Assembly: GCA_017543595.1 (NCBI GenBank)
Contig: JAFYFU010000122.1
Span: 1 to 64,000 of the forward strand
Source: Ruminococcus sp.
Lineage (GTDB): Bacteria; Bacillota; Clostridia; Oscillospirales; Ruminococcaceae
Direction: 5' to 3'
Length of the DNA stretch: 64,000 nucleotides
Part shown: one piece after another, positions 25,640 to 35,150 of the stretch
How positions within the stretch are numbered: position 1 is the stretch's first letter
Layout: every line of letters begins with the position of its first letter
Notes under the pieces: generated by a model
The model's database searches: none
Told to the model about the DNA's origin: nothing
Seen by the model: the letters and a program-made list of their open reading frames with translations, nothing else
Translations under genes and position numbers: made by a program

Positions 25640-26511
25640 TATTCTTGTCCCTCCTTATTTATAGTCGTCGATTCTTGCCTTTCGGGGCTTGCACTTTCGT
25701 TCACTTCGCTGACGCTTCGTTCACTTTCAGTGCAAGGGCAAGAATCTCCTCCTTCCTTTTTGGGAAATACTCCCTCTTCAACATCTTTGTAAACGCCGAG
25801 AGGATAGTAAGGTATCATTTCGTCCTGAAGTCTCTTTACAGCCTCAATAGGTGTAAGACCCCAGTTTGTGGGACAGGTTGAAAGAACCTCAACGATTGAG
25901 AATCCCTTTCCTGCTTTCTGGTTTTCAAAAGCCTTGCGGATAGCCTTTTTAGCGTTTCTTATATGGGGAACGCTGTCAACGGCAACTCTTTCGGCATAGG
26001 CTGTACCTGTAAGCTGTGAGAGCATTTCACATACTTTAACGGGATAACCTGCGAGTTCGGGACTTCTTCCGAAAGGTGTTGTCTGAGTTACCTGTCCGGG
26101 GAGAGTTGTGGGAGCCATCTGTCCGCCTGTCATGCCGTAGATAGTATTGTTAATGAATATAACAACGATATTTTCGCCTCTTGTTGCAACGTGAACGGTT
26201 TCGGCAGTACCGATAGCGGCAAGGTCACCGTCACCCTGATATGTAAATACAAACTTGTCGGGGTTTGTTCTCTTAACGCCTGTGGCAACAGCGGGCGCAC
26301 GACCGTGTGCAGCTTCTATCATATCGCAGTTGAAATAATCATATGCCATAACGGAACAGCCTACGGGACATACTCCGATTGTATCGCCCTCTATACCCAT
26401 TTCGTCAATTACTTCACAGAGTATTCTGTGTACGATTCCGTGAGTACAGCCGGGGCAGTAATGTGTGGGAATATCTATAAGAGCCTTTGGTCTTTCAAAT
26501 ACAACAGCCAT
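25639..26511 (-). CDS. 2-oxoacid:ferredoxin oxidoreductase, beta (TPP-binding) subunit with palindromic-element tail
   Basis: A 290-residue beta subunit. It carries the thiamine pyrophosphate site (GDGDLAAIGTAE with the following VIFINNTIYGMTGGQ, about 92-132) and the CPGCTHG cysteine motif near residue 20, and forms the active site with the alpha subunit. The normal fold ends near residue 250. The last ~36 residues are unusual: they are Ser/Glu-rich, and the DNA beneath (25670-25746) is a near-perfect inverted repeat, so the tail looks like an in-frame insertion of a palindromic element. Overlaps of one base with the alpha and gamma genes keep the operon tightly coupled. Confidence 0.93.
   Translation of the reverse strand: MAVVFERPKALIDIPTHYCPGCTHGIVHRILCEVIDEMGIEGDTIGVCPVGCSVMAYDYFNCDMIEAAHGRAPAVATGVKRTNPDKFVFTYQGDGDLAAIGTAETVHVATRGENIVVIFINNTIYGMTGGQMAPTTLPGQVTQTTPFGRSPELAGYPVKVCEMLSQLTGTAYAERVAVDSVPHIRNAKKAIRKAFENQKAGKGFSIVEVLSTCPTNWGLTPIEAVKRLQDEMIPYYPLGVYKDVEEGVFPKKEGGDSCPCTESERSVSEVNESASPERQESTTINKEGQE
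25670..25746. repeat. 77-bp palindromic element inside the oxidoreductase beta gene
   Basis: GATTCTTGCC (25670-25679) and GGCAAGAATC (25737-25746) are perfect 10-base inverted arms; inside them CTTGCACT (25688-25695) and AGTGCAAG (25729-25736) form a second 8-bp arm. The loop contains a direct repeat of CTTCGTTCACTT-type sequence (near 25696-25706 and 25714-25727). The whole is read through in frame and gives a Ser/Glu-rich tail. It resembles REP/MITE-like or Rickettsia-type palindromic elements in form only. Confidence 0.8.
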
Positions 26512-27569
26512 TAAAGTGTACCTCCTAACTTCTTGATTTGTTCAAGAACTTCAACAGGTGTGGGAATAATTCCGCCTGTTCTTCCGTAAAATTCAACGGG
26601 CTTTGAGCAGTTTATTGCAAGTTTGATATCATCAACCATCTGACCCATTGACATTTCAACGCTGAGGAGTTTCTTTGCTGTTTTTGCAGCCTCATTTATT
26701 TCCTTTACGGGGAAGGGCCACAAAGTCTTGGGACGGAAAAGACCTGCTTTTATACCGAGTTCTCTTGCGGAGTTTACAGCGGATTTAACAACTCTTGCGG
26801 TTGCACCGAAAGCACAGAGAAGAATGTCGCAGTCCTCAGTGAGATAGAGTTCTGCATCTGTTTCGGTTTCCTTGATTATTTCATATCTCTTGAATCTGTC
26901 AACGATAGATTTTTCGAGTTCATCGGGTTTGAGATAGAGAGAGTTTATAATGTGGTGTTCTCTCTGATTCTTGTGACCGTTTGCAGCCCAGCCGCTCTTG
27001 TCATATGCATTGGGATTTATTTCGGGGAATGATACGGGTTCCATCATCTGTCCGAGAAGTCCGTCAGCGAGTATCATAGCGGGCATACGGTATTTGTCGG
27101 CACGGTCAAAAGCCTTTACTACGCAGTCAACCATTTCCTGAACGGAAGCGGGAGCGTATACGATAAGCTGAAAATCTCCGTGACCGAGTGCCTTTGTAGC
27201 CTGCCAGTAATCAGCCTGTGAGGGCTGGATTCCGCCGAGACCGGGACCGCCTCTCTGTACGTTGATTATAACTGCGGGGAGGTCTGAACCTGCGATATAG
27301 GAAACACCTTCACTTTTGAGCGATACTCCGGGGGAAGATGATGATGTCATGGCTCTCACGCCTGTTGAGGCTGCTCCGAGAACCATATTTATAGCGGCAA
27401 TTTCAGATTCCGCCTGTAAAAATACACCGCCTGCCTTATGCATACGTTTAGCCATATAAGCGGCAAGTTCTGTCTGGGGTGTAATGGGATAACCAAAGAA
27501 ACATTTACAGCCTGCTCTTATGGCAGCTTCTGCGAGGGCTTCATTGCCCTTCATGAGATTTCTTTCCAA
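26511..27569 (-). CDS. 2-oxoacid:ferredoxin oxidoreductase, alpha subunit (VorB/KorA type)
   Basis: A 352-residue alpha subunit. Residues 1-200 form the pyrimidine-binding domain of the TPP fold (MKGNEALAEAAIRAGC, FGYPITPQTEL, AESEIAAINMVLGAA, SSSPGVSLKSEG) and the rest a domain II that docks with gamma. The first residues MERNLMKGNEA, initiated by TTG at 27569, match the usual start of homologues and have AAAGGA 10 nt upstream. An ATG five codons in (27554) is the alternative. Its order in the operon, delta-alpha-beta-gamma, is the normal arrangement for the Vor/Kor group of anaerobic Firmicutes. Confidence 0.93.
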   Translation of the reverse strand: MERNLMKGNEALAEAAIRAGCKCFFGYPITPQTELAAYMAKRMHKAGGVFLQAESEIAAINMVLGAASTGVRAMTSSSSPGVSLKSEGVSYIAGSDLPAVIINVQRGGPGLGGIQPSQADYWQATKALGHGDFQLIVYAPASVQEMVDCVVKAFDRADKYRMPAMILADGLLGQMMEPVSFPEINPNAYDKSGWAANGHKNQREHHIINSLYLKPDELEKSIVDRFKRYEIIKETETDAELYLTEDCDILLCAFGATARVVKSAVNSARELGIKAGLFRPKTLWPFPVKEINEAAKTAKKLLSVEMSMGQMVDDIKLAINCSKPVEFYGRTGGIIPTPVEVLEQIKKLGGTL

Positions 27570-27591
27570 AGCTTAACAATCCTTTCAAAAT

Positions 27592-27798
27592 TTATTTTTC
27601 AACAGTGATAGCACAGTCGGGACACATCATGGCACACATAGCACAGCCGATGCATTTTTCCTCATCGGTACAAACAGCATAGAAATATCCTTTCTTGTTG
27701 CGTTTCTCTTTTTGGAGAGCCACTATATTTTTCGGACAGGCTGTTGTACAGAGGGCGCAGCCCTTGCAGCGTTCGGTGATAACTGTCATCTTAGCCAT
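27592..27798 (-). CDS. 2-oxoacid:ferredoxin oxidoreductase, delta subunit (2x[4Fe-4S] ferredoxin)
   Basis: A 68-residue ferredoxin with two cluster motifs, CKGCALCTTACP and CIGCAMCAMMCP, each closed by a Cys-Pro. It shuttles electrons from the TPP site to free ferredoxin. The frame extends 7 codons to an ATG at 27819, but ATG at 27798 has AAAGGAAG about 7 nt upstream, so I use that. First oxidoreductase gene of the operon, 36 nt after the P-loop ATPase gene. Confidence 0.92.
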   Translation of the reverse strand: MAKMTVITERCKGCALCTTACPKNIVALQKEKRNKKGYFYAVCTDEEKCIGCAMCAMMCPDCAITVEK

Positions 27799-27834
27799 TT
27801 TCACACTTCCTTTCGGCATGATTCAGTAAATGAT

Positions 27835-28494
27835 TTATCTTTCCCATATTGGCTTTACATAGACCTTTACGGGGAAAATATCTTTTGTTTTCACATCGGA
27901 AACGATATTTTCGGGGCAGGTTGTGAATATGACAGGCAGACCTGTCTTTTGTGATATTTCTCCTGCAAATTCTGCGGAATTGTCGATTATATCCGCATTT
28001 GTTTCGTTTCCGAGATTTGTATTGTTTACAATCGCAGTATGTTTCATGCGTGCGGCGGTTTCGATTTCATACATGAGGGCGACTGCCGAATCCGCATTGT
28101 CGGTTAAATATCTGCGCTGATTTATGACATAGAACATATCAAAATCTTCCTGCATATTCAGTAATGCGCCCGAATATCTTCCAAGTGCGGCAGCACCCGC
28201 ATCATCTCCGCCGACATCAATTATAAGGCAGTCCTCGCTTGATGCAAGCTGTTCAACATCAAACTGCACTGACGGAACGTCTAAATTTGTGTTTGCGAAA
28301 TCGGGAGCAATTAATTTTATTCCCTTTTCCTCAAACAAATTTCGGAAATCCGCTGTACGGAAATAGGGATTTACCAAATCGAGGTCAACGACAGCAACGG
28401 ATTTTCCCTGTTCTGCGGCTTTAAGGGCGAGATTTACGGAGAGATTTGTTTTTCCCGAACCGTAATGCCCTGTGATAATATTAATTCTTTTCAT
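27835..28494 (-). CDS. P-loop ATPase of the MinD/ParA/CobQ superfamily
   Basis: A 220-residue nucleotide-binding protein. It has a deviant-type Walker A (GHYGSGKTNLSVNLAL) and the ParA-like strand VAVVDLDLVNPYFRTADF followed by LIIDVGGDDAGAAALGRY as Walker B and switch. ATG at 28494 has AAGGA upstream; the longer frame begins with TTG. It is the first gene of the 2-oxoacid oxidoreductase operon, with the promoter at 28530-28558. This gene commonly precedes Vor/Kor genes in Clostridia. A role in Fe-S or cofactor insertion into the complex is plausible by analogy to Mrp/CooC-type ATPases, but is not shown. Confidence 0.82.
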   Translation of the reverse strand: MKRINIITGHYGSGKTNLSVNLALKAAEQGKSVAVVDLDLVNPYFRTADFRNLFEEKGIKLIAPDFANTNLDVPSVQFDVEQLASSEDCLIIDVGGDDAGAAALGRYSGALLNMQEDFDMFYVINQRRYLTDNADSAVALMYEIETAARMKHTAIVNNTNLGNETNADIIDNSAEFAGEISQKTGLPVIFTTCPENIVSDVKTKDIFPVKVYVKPIWER

Positions 28495-28529
28495 AATATC
28501 CTTCACTTTCAAAAAAGTATCCGAAACAT

Positions 28530-28558
28530 ATTATAACACATCTTTCAGACAAATGCAA
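28530..28558 (-). promoter_or_regulatory. Promoter of the 2-oxoacid oxidoreductase operon
   Basis: Minus-strand TTGCAT (28553-28558), 17-bp spacer, TATAAT (28530-28535). Confidence 0.72.
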
Positions 28559-28672
28559 GAGTTTAAACAGTATAATTATGCAAATTCGGCTCAGTTATTA
28601 TTATAAGAATTTACATATAATATAAAATTTTCAAAAAAAATAAAAAAACTTTAATATATTTTCAGAAAAATA

Positions 28673-28701
28673 TTGTATTTTTATATCGTTTGTGATATAA
28701 T
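28673..28701 (+). promoter_or_regulatory. Promoter of the MoxR/DUF5682/VWA/SWIM/DUF4132 operon
   Basis: TTGTAT (28673-28678), 17-bp spacer, TATAAT (28696-28701), 37 nt before the first ATG. No other promoter or terminator is visible until 38511, so the five genes form one ~9.8-kb unit. Confidence 0.75.
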
Positions 28702-28737
28702 ATTCAAAGAACATTTTTTCTTGAAAAGGAGAATATT

Positions 28738-29844
28738 ATGGAACAGAAATCTATCAAACCGCCTGTTGAAGTACGCTATGCGGACGAACTCAATGCACTC
28801 AAATCAGTTGACACAAGCAGAAAGCCCGAAAACTGGATTCTTTCACCGAAAGCCGTAAGAACTTTCATTCTCGGCGGAAAAATCGTCACTCCCGACGGAA
28901 CGGTAAATATTTCCAGAAAATTCTACGGAAATGACGCTCTTGTGGAACGCTGTATAATTACCCTTGCGGGAAGCCGTGGACTTATGCTTGTCGGTGAACC
29001 CGGAACAGCAAAAACCATGCTTTCGGAACTTCTTTCCGCTGCCTGCTGCGGAACAAGTACAAATACCGTTCAGGGTACGGCAGGCACTACCGAGGATATG
29101 ATAAAATACAGTTGGAACTATGCACTTCTCCTTTCAAAAGGTCCGTGCAGGGAGGCACTTGTCCCCTCTCCGCTTTTAATCGGCATGGAAAAGGGAATTT
29201 TCGCAAGATTTGAGGAAATAACCCGTACTCCTGCGGAAATTCAGGACAGCCTCATTTCAGTCATGAGTGACCAGATTTTAAATATCCCCGAACTCGGTGA
29301 TGACGGACTTGTGCTTGCACGTTCGGGATTCAATATAATCGGTACTGCAAACACCCGTGACAAAGGCGTAAACGAAATGTCGGGAGCTTTAAAAAGACGT
29401 TTCAACTTTGAAACAGTTGAACCCGTCAAAGATGTAAGACTTGAAAAGGAAATCATCATAAGAGAAGCACAGAACCTCGCAGCAGCAGGTCATATTGATA
29501 TGCCCATTGATACAGATGCAGCAGAACTCCTCGCCGTTACATACCACGAACTCAGAGAAGGCGTTACATCTGAGGGAACTATTGTTGAAAAGCCCTCCGC
29601 AGTTATGAGTACCGCTGAGGCTGTTTCCGTATTCTATCAGACCATAAGCCATTCATGGTACTACGGCAACGGAAAGACAGATATTAAAATACTTACCGAA
29701 AATCTCCTCGGCGCAGTATGCAAGGAAAATAAAGATGACCTCGAAAAATTAAAGGCATATTTCAGAACCGCAGTAAAGGAAAAAAGCAGCAAGGTTGGTG
29801 GATTATGGAAAGAATACTCCGAAACAGCAAAACTCCTGAAATAA
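28738..29844 (+). CDS. MoxR-family AAA+ ATPase (YehL subfamily)
   Basis: A 368-residue AAA+ protein of the MoxR family. Walker A GEPGTAKT (86-93), Walker B GIFARFEEI (153-161), sensor 1 IGTANTRD (201-208) and an ALKRRF arginine-finger stretch (217-222) are all present, so it should be an active ATPase. MoxR proteins usually act with VWA-domain partners as chaperone-like machines that remodel or insert metal cofactors into target complexes. The downstream order DUF5682, VWA, SWIM, DUF4132 identifies the YehL branch. AAAGGAG precedes the ATG. The next gene overlaps its end by 40 nt, indicating tight co-translation. Confidence 0.92.
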   Translation: MEQKSIKPPVEVRYADELNALKSVDTSRKPENWILSPKAVRTFILGGKIVTPDGTVNISRKFYGNDALVERCIITLAGSRGLMLVGEPGTAKTMLSELLSAACCGTSTNTVQGTAGTTEDMIKYSWNYALLLSKGPCREALVPSPLLIGMEKGIFARFEEITRTPAEIQDSLISVMSDQILNIPELGDDGLVLARSGFNIIGTANTRDKGVNEMSGALKRRFNFETVEPVKDVRLEKEIIIREAQNLAAAGHIDMPIDTDAAELLAVTYHELREGVTSEGTIVEKPSAVMSTAEAVSVFYQTISHSWYYGNGKTDIKILTENLLGAVCKENKDDLEKLKAYFRTAVKEKSSKVGGLWKEYSETAKLLK

Positions 29845-32204
29845 GTGATTTTTCCGCACCTGTACTGTTTTACCCGATAAGACACCACAGCCCCGTTTGT
29901 TCTTTTCAGCTTGTCAAAACAATTGAAGAATACAAGCCCGATGTGATTTTAATAGAAGGTCCTGAAAACGCAAACGAACTTATCCCCGTACTTACCGATG
30001 AAAATACAAAACTCCCTGCGGCATTTTATTATTTCTACAAGGACGCAAAAAAACTTGTAAGCGATGAAGCAGAGGATTATAAATGCTATTATCCGTTTCT
30101 TTATTCCTCTCCCGAATACAATGCCCTCATTCAGGCAAAAAAATTAAACATACCCGCAAAATTCATTGACCTGCCCTACTGCGAAATTCTCATAGCAACA
30201 GCGGAAAACAACGGTCTGAGAAAAAATTCCGACAAGCACAGCTATGCAGATGATTCCTACCTCATGAAAAGCAAATTTTACAAGAAACTCTGCGAAAAGA
30301 CAGGTCTCAGAACCTTTGAGGAATTTTGGGAGAAATACTTTGAAATATCGGGAATTTTCAAAACTCCGCAGGAATTTATAAAGCAGATGCACACTTACTG
30401 CATACTTACAAGAAATGACGTAACAGAAGAAGAAATGAAAGCTGACGGAACTTCCGCCCGTGAAAGTCATATGGCTGTGCGTATTCTCGAAAATATGCAG
30501 GAATACAAGCGTGTGCTTGTAGTGACAGGCGGTTTTCACAGCTTAGGATTATATAATCTTGTGAAAAGCGGAAAGAAAATCAAATCCCCACGCCTGCACA
30601 AACTCCCCGAAACTCATCACGGCTGTTTTCCCATGGCTTATTCATATGAGGCGGCAGATGCACTTCACGGCTATGCATCGGGAATGAGTTATCCGTATTT
30701 CTATGACTGCGTAACGCAGAATCTTCTTGAATCCGATTCCCCCGAAGGAATATACAACAGCTTAACACTTGATTTCCTTGTGAAAACTCAGAAAGCAACC
30801 GTCAAAAAAGATATCCCCGTAACAATCTCGGATATAACCTCTGCACATACTCTCATGAACGGTCTTGCGGCTCTCAGAAATACAAGAGAGTGCGGAATAT
30901 CAGAATTGTTTGACGGCGTGACAAGCACTTTCATAAAGGGCGAAAAAACCGTATCATCGGCTATGCCCCTCGATATACTTTCAAAACTCGCAACAGGTGA
31001 CAAAATAGGCGAAATAGGCGATAAATCCCATGTTCCGCCCCTCATAACAGATTTTGAAAAGAACTGTAAAAAACTCGGTCTTAAATACGAAACCGCTGTC
31101 CCGAAAGAAGTTGAAGCCGCATTGTTTACCTCCGCAAAGGGTATGGAAATAAGCCGTTTTATGCACAGAATGGATTTTCTCGAAACAGGTTTTGCAAAAA
31201 TGACAAAAGGTCCTGACTTGCATAACAACAAGGACAGAAGCCGTGTCCGTGAGGAATGGAAATACAGAAGAACTCCGAAGGTTGATTCCTGCCTTATCGA
31301 CCATACAACGGACGGATTCACAATTGAGGAGGCTTGTTCCTCGCTTGCCATGAAAAAACTTTCATCTGAAAGAAGATGTGAAGTTGCCGCACAGACTGCC
31401 GTTGACTGTTTCCTTATGGGTATTCCCATGAATCAGGCTGAACTCACGCAGATAGAAGATATTTTAATCAATGACGGAGATTTCTTTTCAGTCGGAAACG
31501 GTATGCACAGCTTTGAAATATTATACAGTTTGCAGAATTTATACGGCTTTGAGGATATGTCCTCACTCGCACACCTGACACGCTGTTTTGACAAATTAAT
31601 ATCCGCCCTGCCGTCAATGGCGAATACTCCCCCCGACCGTGCGGAGGACTGCATAAAAATCATGAAGTATATGTACGGAATCACGGGAAATATTCTCCCC
31701 GAAAGGCTTGAATATTTCAAACAGGCACTTATAACAATGTCAGAGTCAAACGTCAAAGAACCGTCTGTATTCGGTGCGGTTATGGGTATTCTGTATTCAA
31801 TCGAACCCGACAGGAGAGAAAATGCCGAAAATGCCATGAAAGGCTATCTGAAAGGCTCTCCCGATATCAGAAAACAGGGTGCTGAATACCTCAGAGGTCT
31901 TTTCGGCACGGCAAGGGATATTGTCCTCATTGATGACAGATTCCTCAAAATGACAGATGAACTTGTGCAGAATATGGAATATGAGGATTTCCTTGAAATA
32001 CTCCCCTCTTTAAGGCTTTCGTTCAGCTATTTCACTCCGAACGAATTGCAGTCAACTGCCGAAGCCGTTGCGGAAATGTACAATTCCGACAGCGAAGATA
32101 TAATGAATGTCCCCGCAGTTGACGAAAGACTTTTCCTTTTCGGAAAACAGCTTGACAGGGAAATTTTTGCATTAATGGGAAAGGAGAGTATGCTTGATGA
32201 GTGA
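29805..32204 (+). CDS. DUF5682 family protein (YehM-like)
   Basis: A 799-residue protein of unknown function. The N-terminal ~270 residues carry the DUF5682 pattern: PVLFYPIRHHSPVCSFQL (near 19-36), ILIEGPENA, and GGFHSLGLY (near 243). These resemble the TraB/GumN-like fold, whose members bear His and Asp/Glu pairs, but catalysis is not demonstrated. The C-terminal half is mainly helical. The gene overlaps the MoxR gene by 40 nt and the VWA gene by 8 nt. In E. coli the equivalent YehM lies beside YehL and YehP. Function: a likely partner of the MoxR-VWA machine. Confidence 0.85.
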   Translation: MERILRNSKTPEISDFSAPVLFYPIRHHSPVCSFQLVKTIEEYKPDVILIEGPENANELIPVLTDENTKLPAAFYYFYKDAKKLVSDEAEDYKCYYPFLYSSPEYNALIQAKKLNIPAKFIDLPYCEILIATAENNGLRKNSDKHSYADDSYLMKSKFYKKLCEKTGLRTFEEFWEKYFEISGIFKTPQEFIKQMHTYCILTRNDVTEEEMKADGTSARESHMAVRILENMQEYKRVLVVTGGFHSLGLYNLVKSGKKIKSPRLHKLPETHHGCFPMAYSYEAADALHGYASGMSYPYFYDCVTQNLLESDSPEGIYNSLTLDFLVKTQKATVKKDIPVTISDITSAHTLMNGLAALRNTRECGISELFDGVTSTFIKGEKTVSSAMPLDILSKLATGDKIGEIGDKSHVPPLITDFEKNCKKLGLKYETAVPKEVEAALFTSAKGMEISRFMHRMDFLETGFAKMTKGPDLHNNKDRSRVREEWKYRRTPKVDSCLIDHTTDGFTIEEACSSLAMKKLSSERRCEVAAQTAVDCFLMGIPMNQAELTQIEDILINDGDFFSVGNGMHSFEILYSLQNLYGFEDMSSLAHLTRCFDKLISALPSMANTPPDRAEDCIKIMKYMYGITGNILPERLEYFKQALITMSESNVKEPSVFGAVMGILYSIEPDRRENAENAMKGYLKGSPDIRKQGAEYLRGLFGTARDIVLIDDRFLKMTDELVQNMEYEDFLEILPSLRLSFSYFTPNELQSTAEAVAEMYNSDSEDIMNVPAVDERLFLFGKQLDREIFALMGKESMLDE

Positions 32205-33339
32205 AATAAATTCATCTCAGAGTGCCGTAAACCGCTGGCGGCTTATCCTCGGAGGAATTACCGACAGACAGCTTGAATTTTCGGGAAGTGACAGGGATAT
32301 ACAGAATTTTCAGGATATGGAACAGCTCCTTGACTACCTTTACAGCAGGGCGCAGGGCGATGACGTAAAAAGTGACGACAGACACGGCAGTCTCGATAAA
32401 ACTCAGCTTACAGCCGCAAAATGGATTAGCAAAGTCAGAACGCTTTTCCCGAAACAGACTGCCGAAGTCCTCGAAAAACACGCCCTCGAAGAATTTAACA
32501 TGACAGAACTTTTAACCGACAAAAAAGTCCTCGAACAGATGAAACCCGATATGAACCTCCTGAAAACCGTCTTGCAGCTTAAACACCTCATGAAAGGCGA
32601 AGTCCTTGAAACTGCCAAAATGATTGCAAAAAAAGTTGCGGACGAATTAAGGCAGAAACTCGAAAACGATATAAGGCGTTCAATTCTCGGACGCATAGAC
32701 AGAAACAGTTCAAGCCCCGTACATTCTGCAAGAAACCTCGATATCACAAAGACTATCCGCAGAAACTTAAAAAATTACAATGCCGAAATGGATAAAATTA
32801 TTTTACAGGATATCTATTTCAGCAACCGTGTGAAAAAATACAACAACAAGCGTGTTATAATTGCCATAGACGAAAGCGGTTCAATGACAAGTTCGATTAT
32901 ATACAGTGCGGTTATGGCGCAGATAATCTCAAATCTTCCGTTTGCGGAAATAAAACTTGTAATTTTCGATACAAGCGTAGTTGACCTGTCGGAGCAGGCT
33001 GACGACCCCGCACAGATTCTCATGAGCGTTCAGCTCGGAGGAGGTACAAATATAGGAAAGGCTCTTGCCTACTGCGAAAGCCTTGTGCAGACACCTGCAC
33101 ATACCTGTGTACTTGTCGTTACGGATTTATATGAAGGCGCACCCGAAAAATATTTACTCAACACAAGCAAAAATATTATCGAAAGCGGTGCAAAATTAAG
33201 CTACCTGACGGCACTTGACGAGGAGGCAAACGCTTCCTTTGACCGTCATCTCGGACAGAAACTCGCCAATATGGGCGCATTTGTGGGCGCACTCACCCCC
33301 GAACAGCTCGGCGATTATATCGGAAAAATATTCTCATAA
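32197..33339 (+). CDS. VWA-domain protein (YehP-like)
   Basis: A 380-residue protein. The N-terminal ~215 residues are a helical region; the C-terminal part is a von Willebrand factor A domain with a complete MIDAS metal site: DESGSM (225-230), the Thr of GGGTNIG (near 282) and the Asp of VTDLYEG (near 311). MIDAS-type VWA proteins bind partners through a metal, and in MoxR systems they hand substrates to the ATPase. The start ATG at 32197 is preceded by AAAGGAG and overlaps the DUF5682 stop codon; a TTG 3 nt earlier is not needed. Confidence 0.92.
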   Translation: MSEINSSQSAVNRWRLILGGITDRQLEFSGSDRDIQNFQDMEQLLDYLYSRAQGDDVKSDDRHGSLDKTQLTAAKWISKVRTLFPKQTAEVLEKHALEEFNMTELLTDKKVLEQMKPDMNLLKTVLQLKHLMKGEVLETAKMIAKKVADELRQKLENDIRRSILGRIDRNSSSPVHSARNLDITKTIRRNLKNYNAEMDKIILQDIYFSNRVKKYNNKRVIIAIDESGSMTSSIIYSAVMAQIISNLPFAEIKLVIFDTSVVDLSEQADDPAQILMSVQLGGGTNIGKALAYCESLVQTPAHTCVLVVTDLYEGAPEKYLLNTSKNIIESGAKLSYLTALDEEANASFDRHLGQKLANMGAFVGALTPEQLGDYIGKIFS

Positions 33340-33355
33340 GGCAGGAGGCGGTAAT

Positions 33356-35134
33356 TTGAACGAAGTTAAAAAAGCCGTAATATCGGCAAATGAAGATTCT
33401 CTTATTGAACTTGCAAACAAGGGAATTTATAAACGTGCCTGCAAGGATATTGACGGAGTAAAGCCCGAATTTACCGAAAATGCCGATGATATAACAGTAT
33501 CTGTCGGCGGTGAGACCGTAAATATAAAAGCTCCCCTTTCCGAATGTAAATGCTCATGCGTTTCAAGAACGGTATGCCGTCATATAATCGGCGCAATAGT
33601 CCTTATGAAAGAAGTTTTCAAGGACGAAACCATTCCCGAACAGGAAGAACCAAAAACAGCCGAAACTCCCGAAAGCACCGAAAAAGCAGAAGAATCAAAA
33701 GCCCCCGAAACTCCCGAAAAAAATTCCAAGAAATCAAAAGCCGAAAAAGATGACAGTCTTTCCGAAAAAGATATAGCAAAAATAAACGACTGCGCCCGTC
33801 AGTCATTGAATACTCTCGGCGATATAATAAAGCGCGGGCTTGTGCGTATTCCCGAATCAGCCCCCGAAAATCTCGAAATATCTGCGGTACAGTGTCATTC
33901 TCTGAGAATGGCTGATGCGGAACGTGCCTTGCGTGACCTCGGCGGAAAATTAAGCGACTGCATTGAAAGGCGTGCCTCATTTGATATGAAATTATTCACA
34001 TCAAAATTCTGCAAATGCGTCAAGATGCTTGACAGACTCTCGCAGAAAGACATAACAGCCGAAGATTTGGGCGTATTCAGGAAAAAATACGAAACATACA
34101 AGGGAAATCTCACGATTCTCCCCGTAGGTCAGAGAACTGTCGCAGGCGGTGAATATGAGGGAGAAATATATTATTTCCTCAATATGGACGAAAATGCCGA
34201 ACAGAGATTCCTTACAGTATCGGATTTAAGACCGACTTTCTACGAAATATCCGCATACAGAAACGCTCCGAGAGTTATCCCGTGGGGACTGAACAACCCT
34301 TTAAGCAATATGATGCGTTATAAAATGATTCTCGGAAATGCCAAAATAAATGCGGGAACTCTTTCAACTTCTCAGGAAACTCAGGTTTTAATGCAGACAA
34401 AAGCAAATATCAACTGCAAAGAAGTCAAAAACATGATATATACCGATTTCAGGGAAATAATAACTGACTTAGATGAAAAGAAGCCGCAGAACGAAACGGA
34501 ATCGCTCTTTTTCGTTCACCCGAAAAAATGCATTTCAAGCGAGTTTGACAAGTATTCCCAGACATACAATATGGTTATAGAGGATTTCGGAGGCAGACAG
34601 GTAAGCGTTTCCGCAAAATACCGTGCCGAAACCAAAAAATTTATAGAACTCCTCGAAAAAACGGGAAAATCAATGCTTGAAAAGCCCAAAAAGGATTATG
34701 TTATTTTCGCCTCCGCATATATAGCTGACGGAAAATTAAATCTTTTTCCGATAGATATTTACGATTTTATAGACACATACGCACCCGAAGAATATCAGCT
34801 CCCCGAAAAATTTGCGGACGCAGAAAAAAATCTCCCGTTCTGCAAATCAGTGCTGAATCTCCTTGACGAAATTCAGGACAGGCTTGAAATAACTTTGCAG
34901 TGCGGTTTGCAGTCCGATTTGAAAAATAATCACATACTTGAAAATACAGCTTTGAATTACGGTCTTAAAGGATTAAGTATTTTGACGGCAGGCTTTATGT
35001 CATCTGCGGAAGTATACCGCCACGGTTCTGATGATGTGACGGAATCCGTTCTCCGTGATATGTGCGGTATTGAAGAATATATAAATCTCACAAGAAAAAA
35101 ACTCGAAACAATGTCAGCACTTTTCAACTGCTGA
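33356..35134 (+). CDS. SWIM zinc-finger protein (YehQ-like)
   Basis: A 592-residue protein. A SWIM zinc finger (CKCSCVSRTVCRHIIGAI, about residues 62-79; CxC...CxH) near the N-terminus is followed by a Glu/Lys/Pro-rich linker (about 95-140) and a large mostly helical region. The longest open frame begins 47 codons upstream inside the VWA gene, but the sensible start is TTG at 33356, with AGGAGG (33343-33348) 7 nt before it and a start 16 nt after the previous stop. SWIM domains bind DNA or proteins; in this cluster it is a predicted adaptor. E. coli YehQ has the same feature and position. Confidence 0.86.
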   Translation: MNEVKKAVISANEDSLIELANKGIYKRACKDIDGVKPEFTENADDITVSVGGETVNIKAPLSECKCSCVSRTVCRHIIGAIVLMKEVFKDETIPEQEEPKTAETPESTEKAEESKAPETPEKNSKKSKAEKDDSLSEKDIAKINDCARQSLNTLGDIIKRGLVRIPESAPENLEISAVQCHSLRMADAERALRDLGGKLSDCIERRASFDMKLFTSKFCKCVKMLDRLSQKDITAEDLGVFRKKYETYKGNLTILPVGQRTVAGGEYEGEIYYFLNMDENAEQRFLTVSDLRPTFYEISAYRNAPRVIPWGLNNPLSNMMRYKMILGNAKINAGTLSTSQETQVLMQTKANINCKEVKNMIYTDFREIITDLDEKKPQNETESLFFVHPKKCISSEFDKYSQTYNMVIEDFGGRQVSVSAKYRAETKKFIELLEKTGKSMLEKPKKDYVIFASAYIADGKLNLFPIDIYDFIDTYAPEEYQLPEKFADAEKNLPFCKSVLNLLDEIQDRLEITLQCGLQSDLKNNHILENTALNYGLKGLSILTAGFMSSAEVYRHGSDDVTESVLRDMCGIEEYINLTRKKLETMSALFNC

Positions 35135-35150
35135 CAGAAAGGAAACTCCT

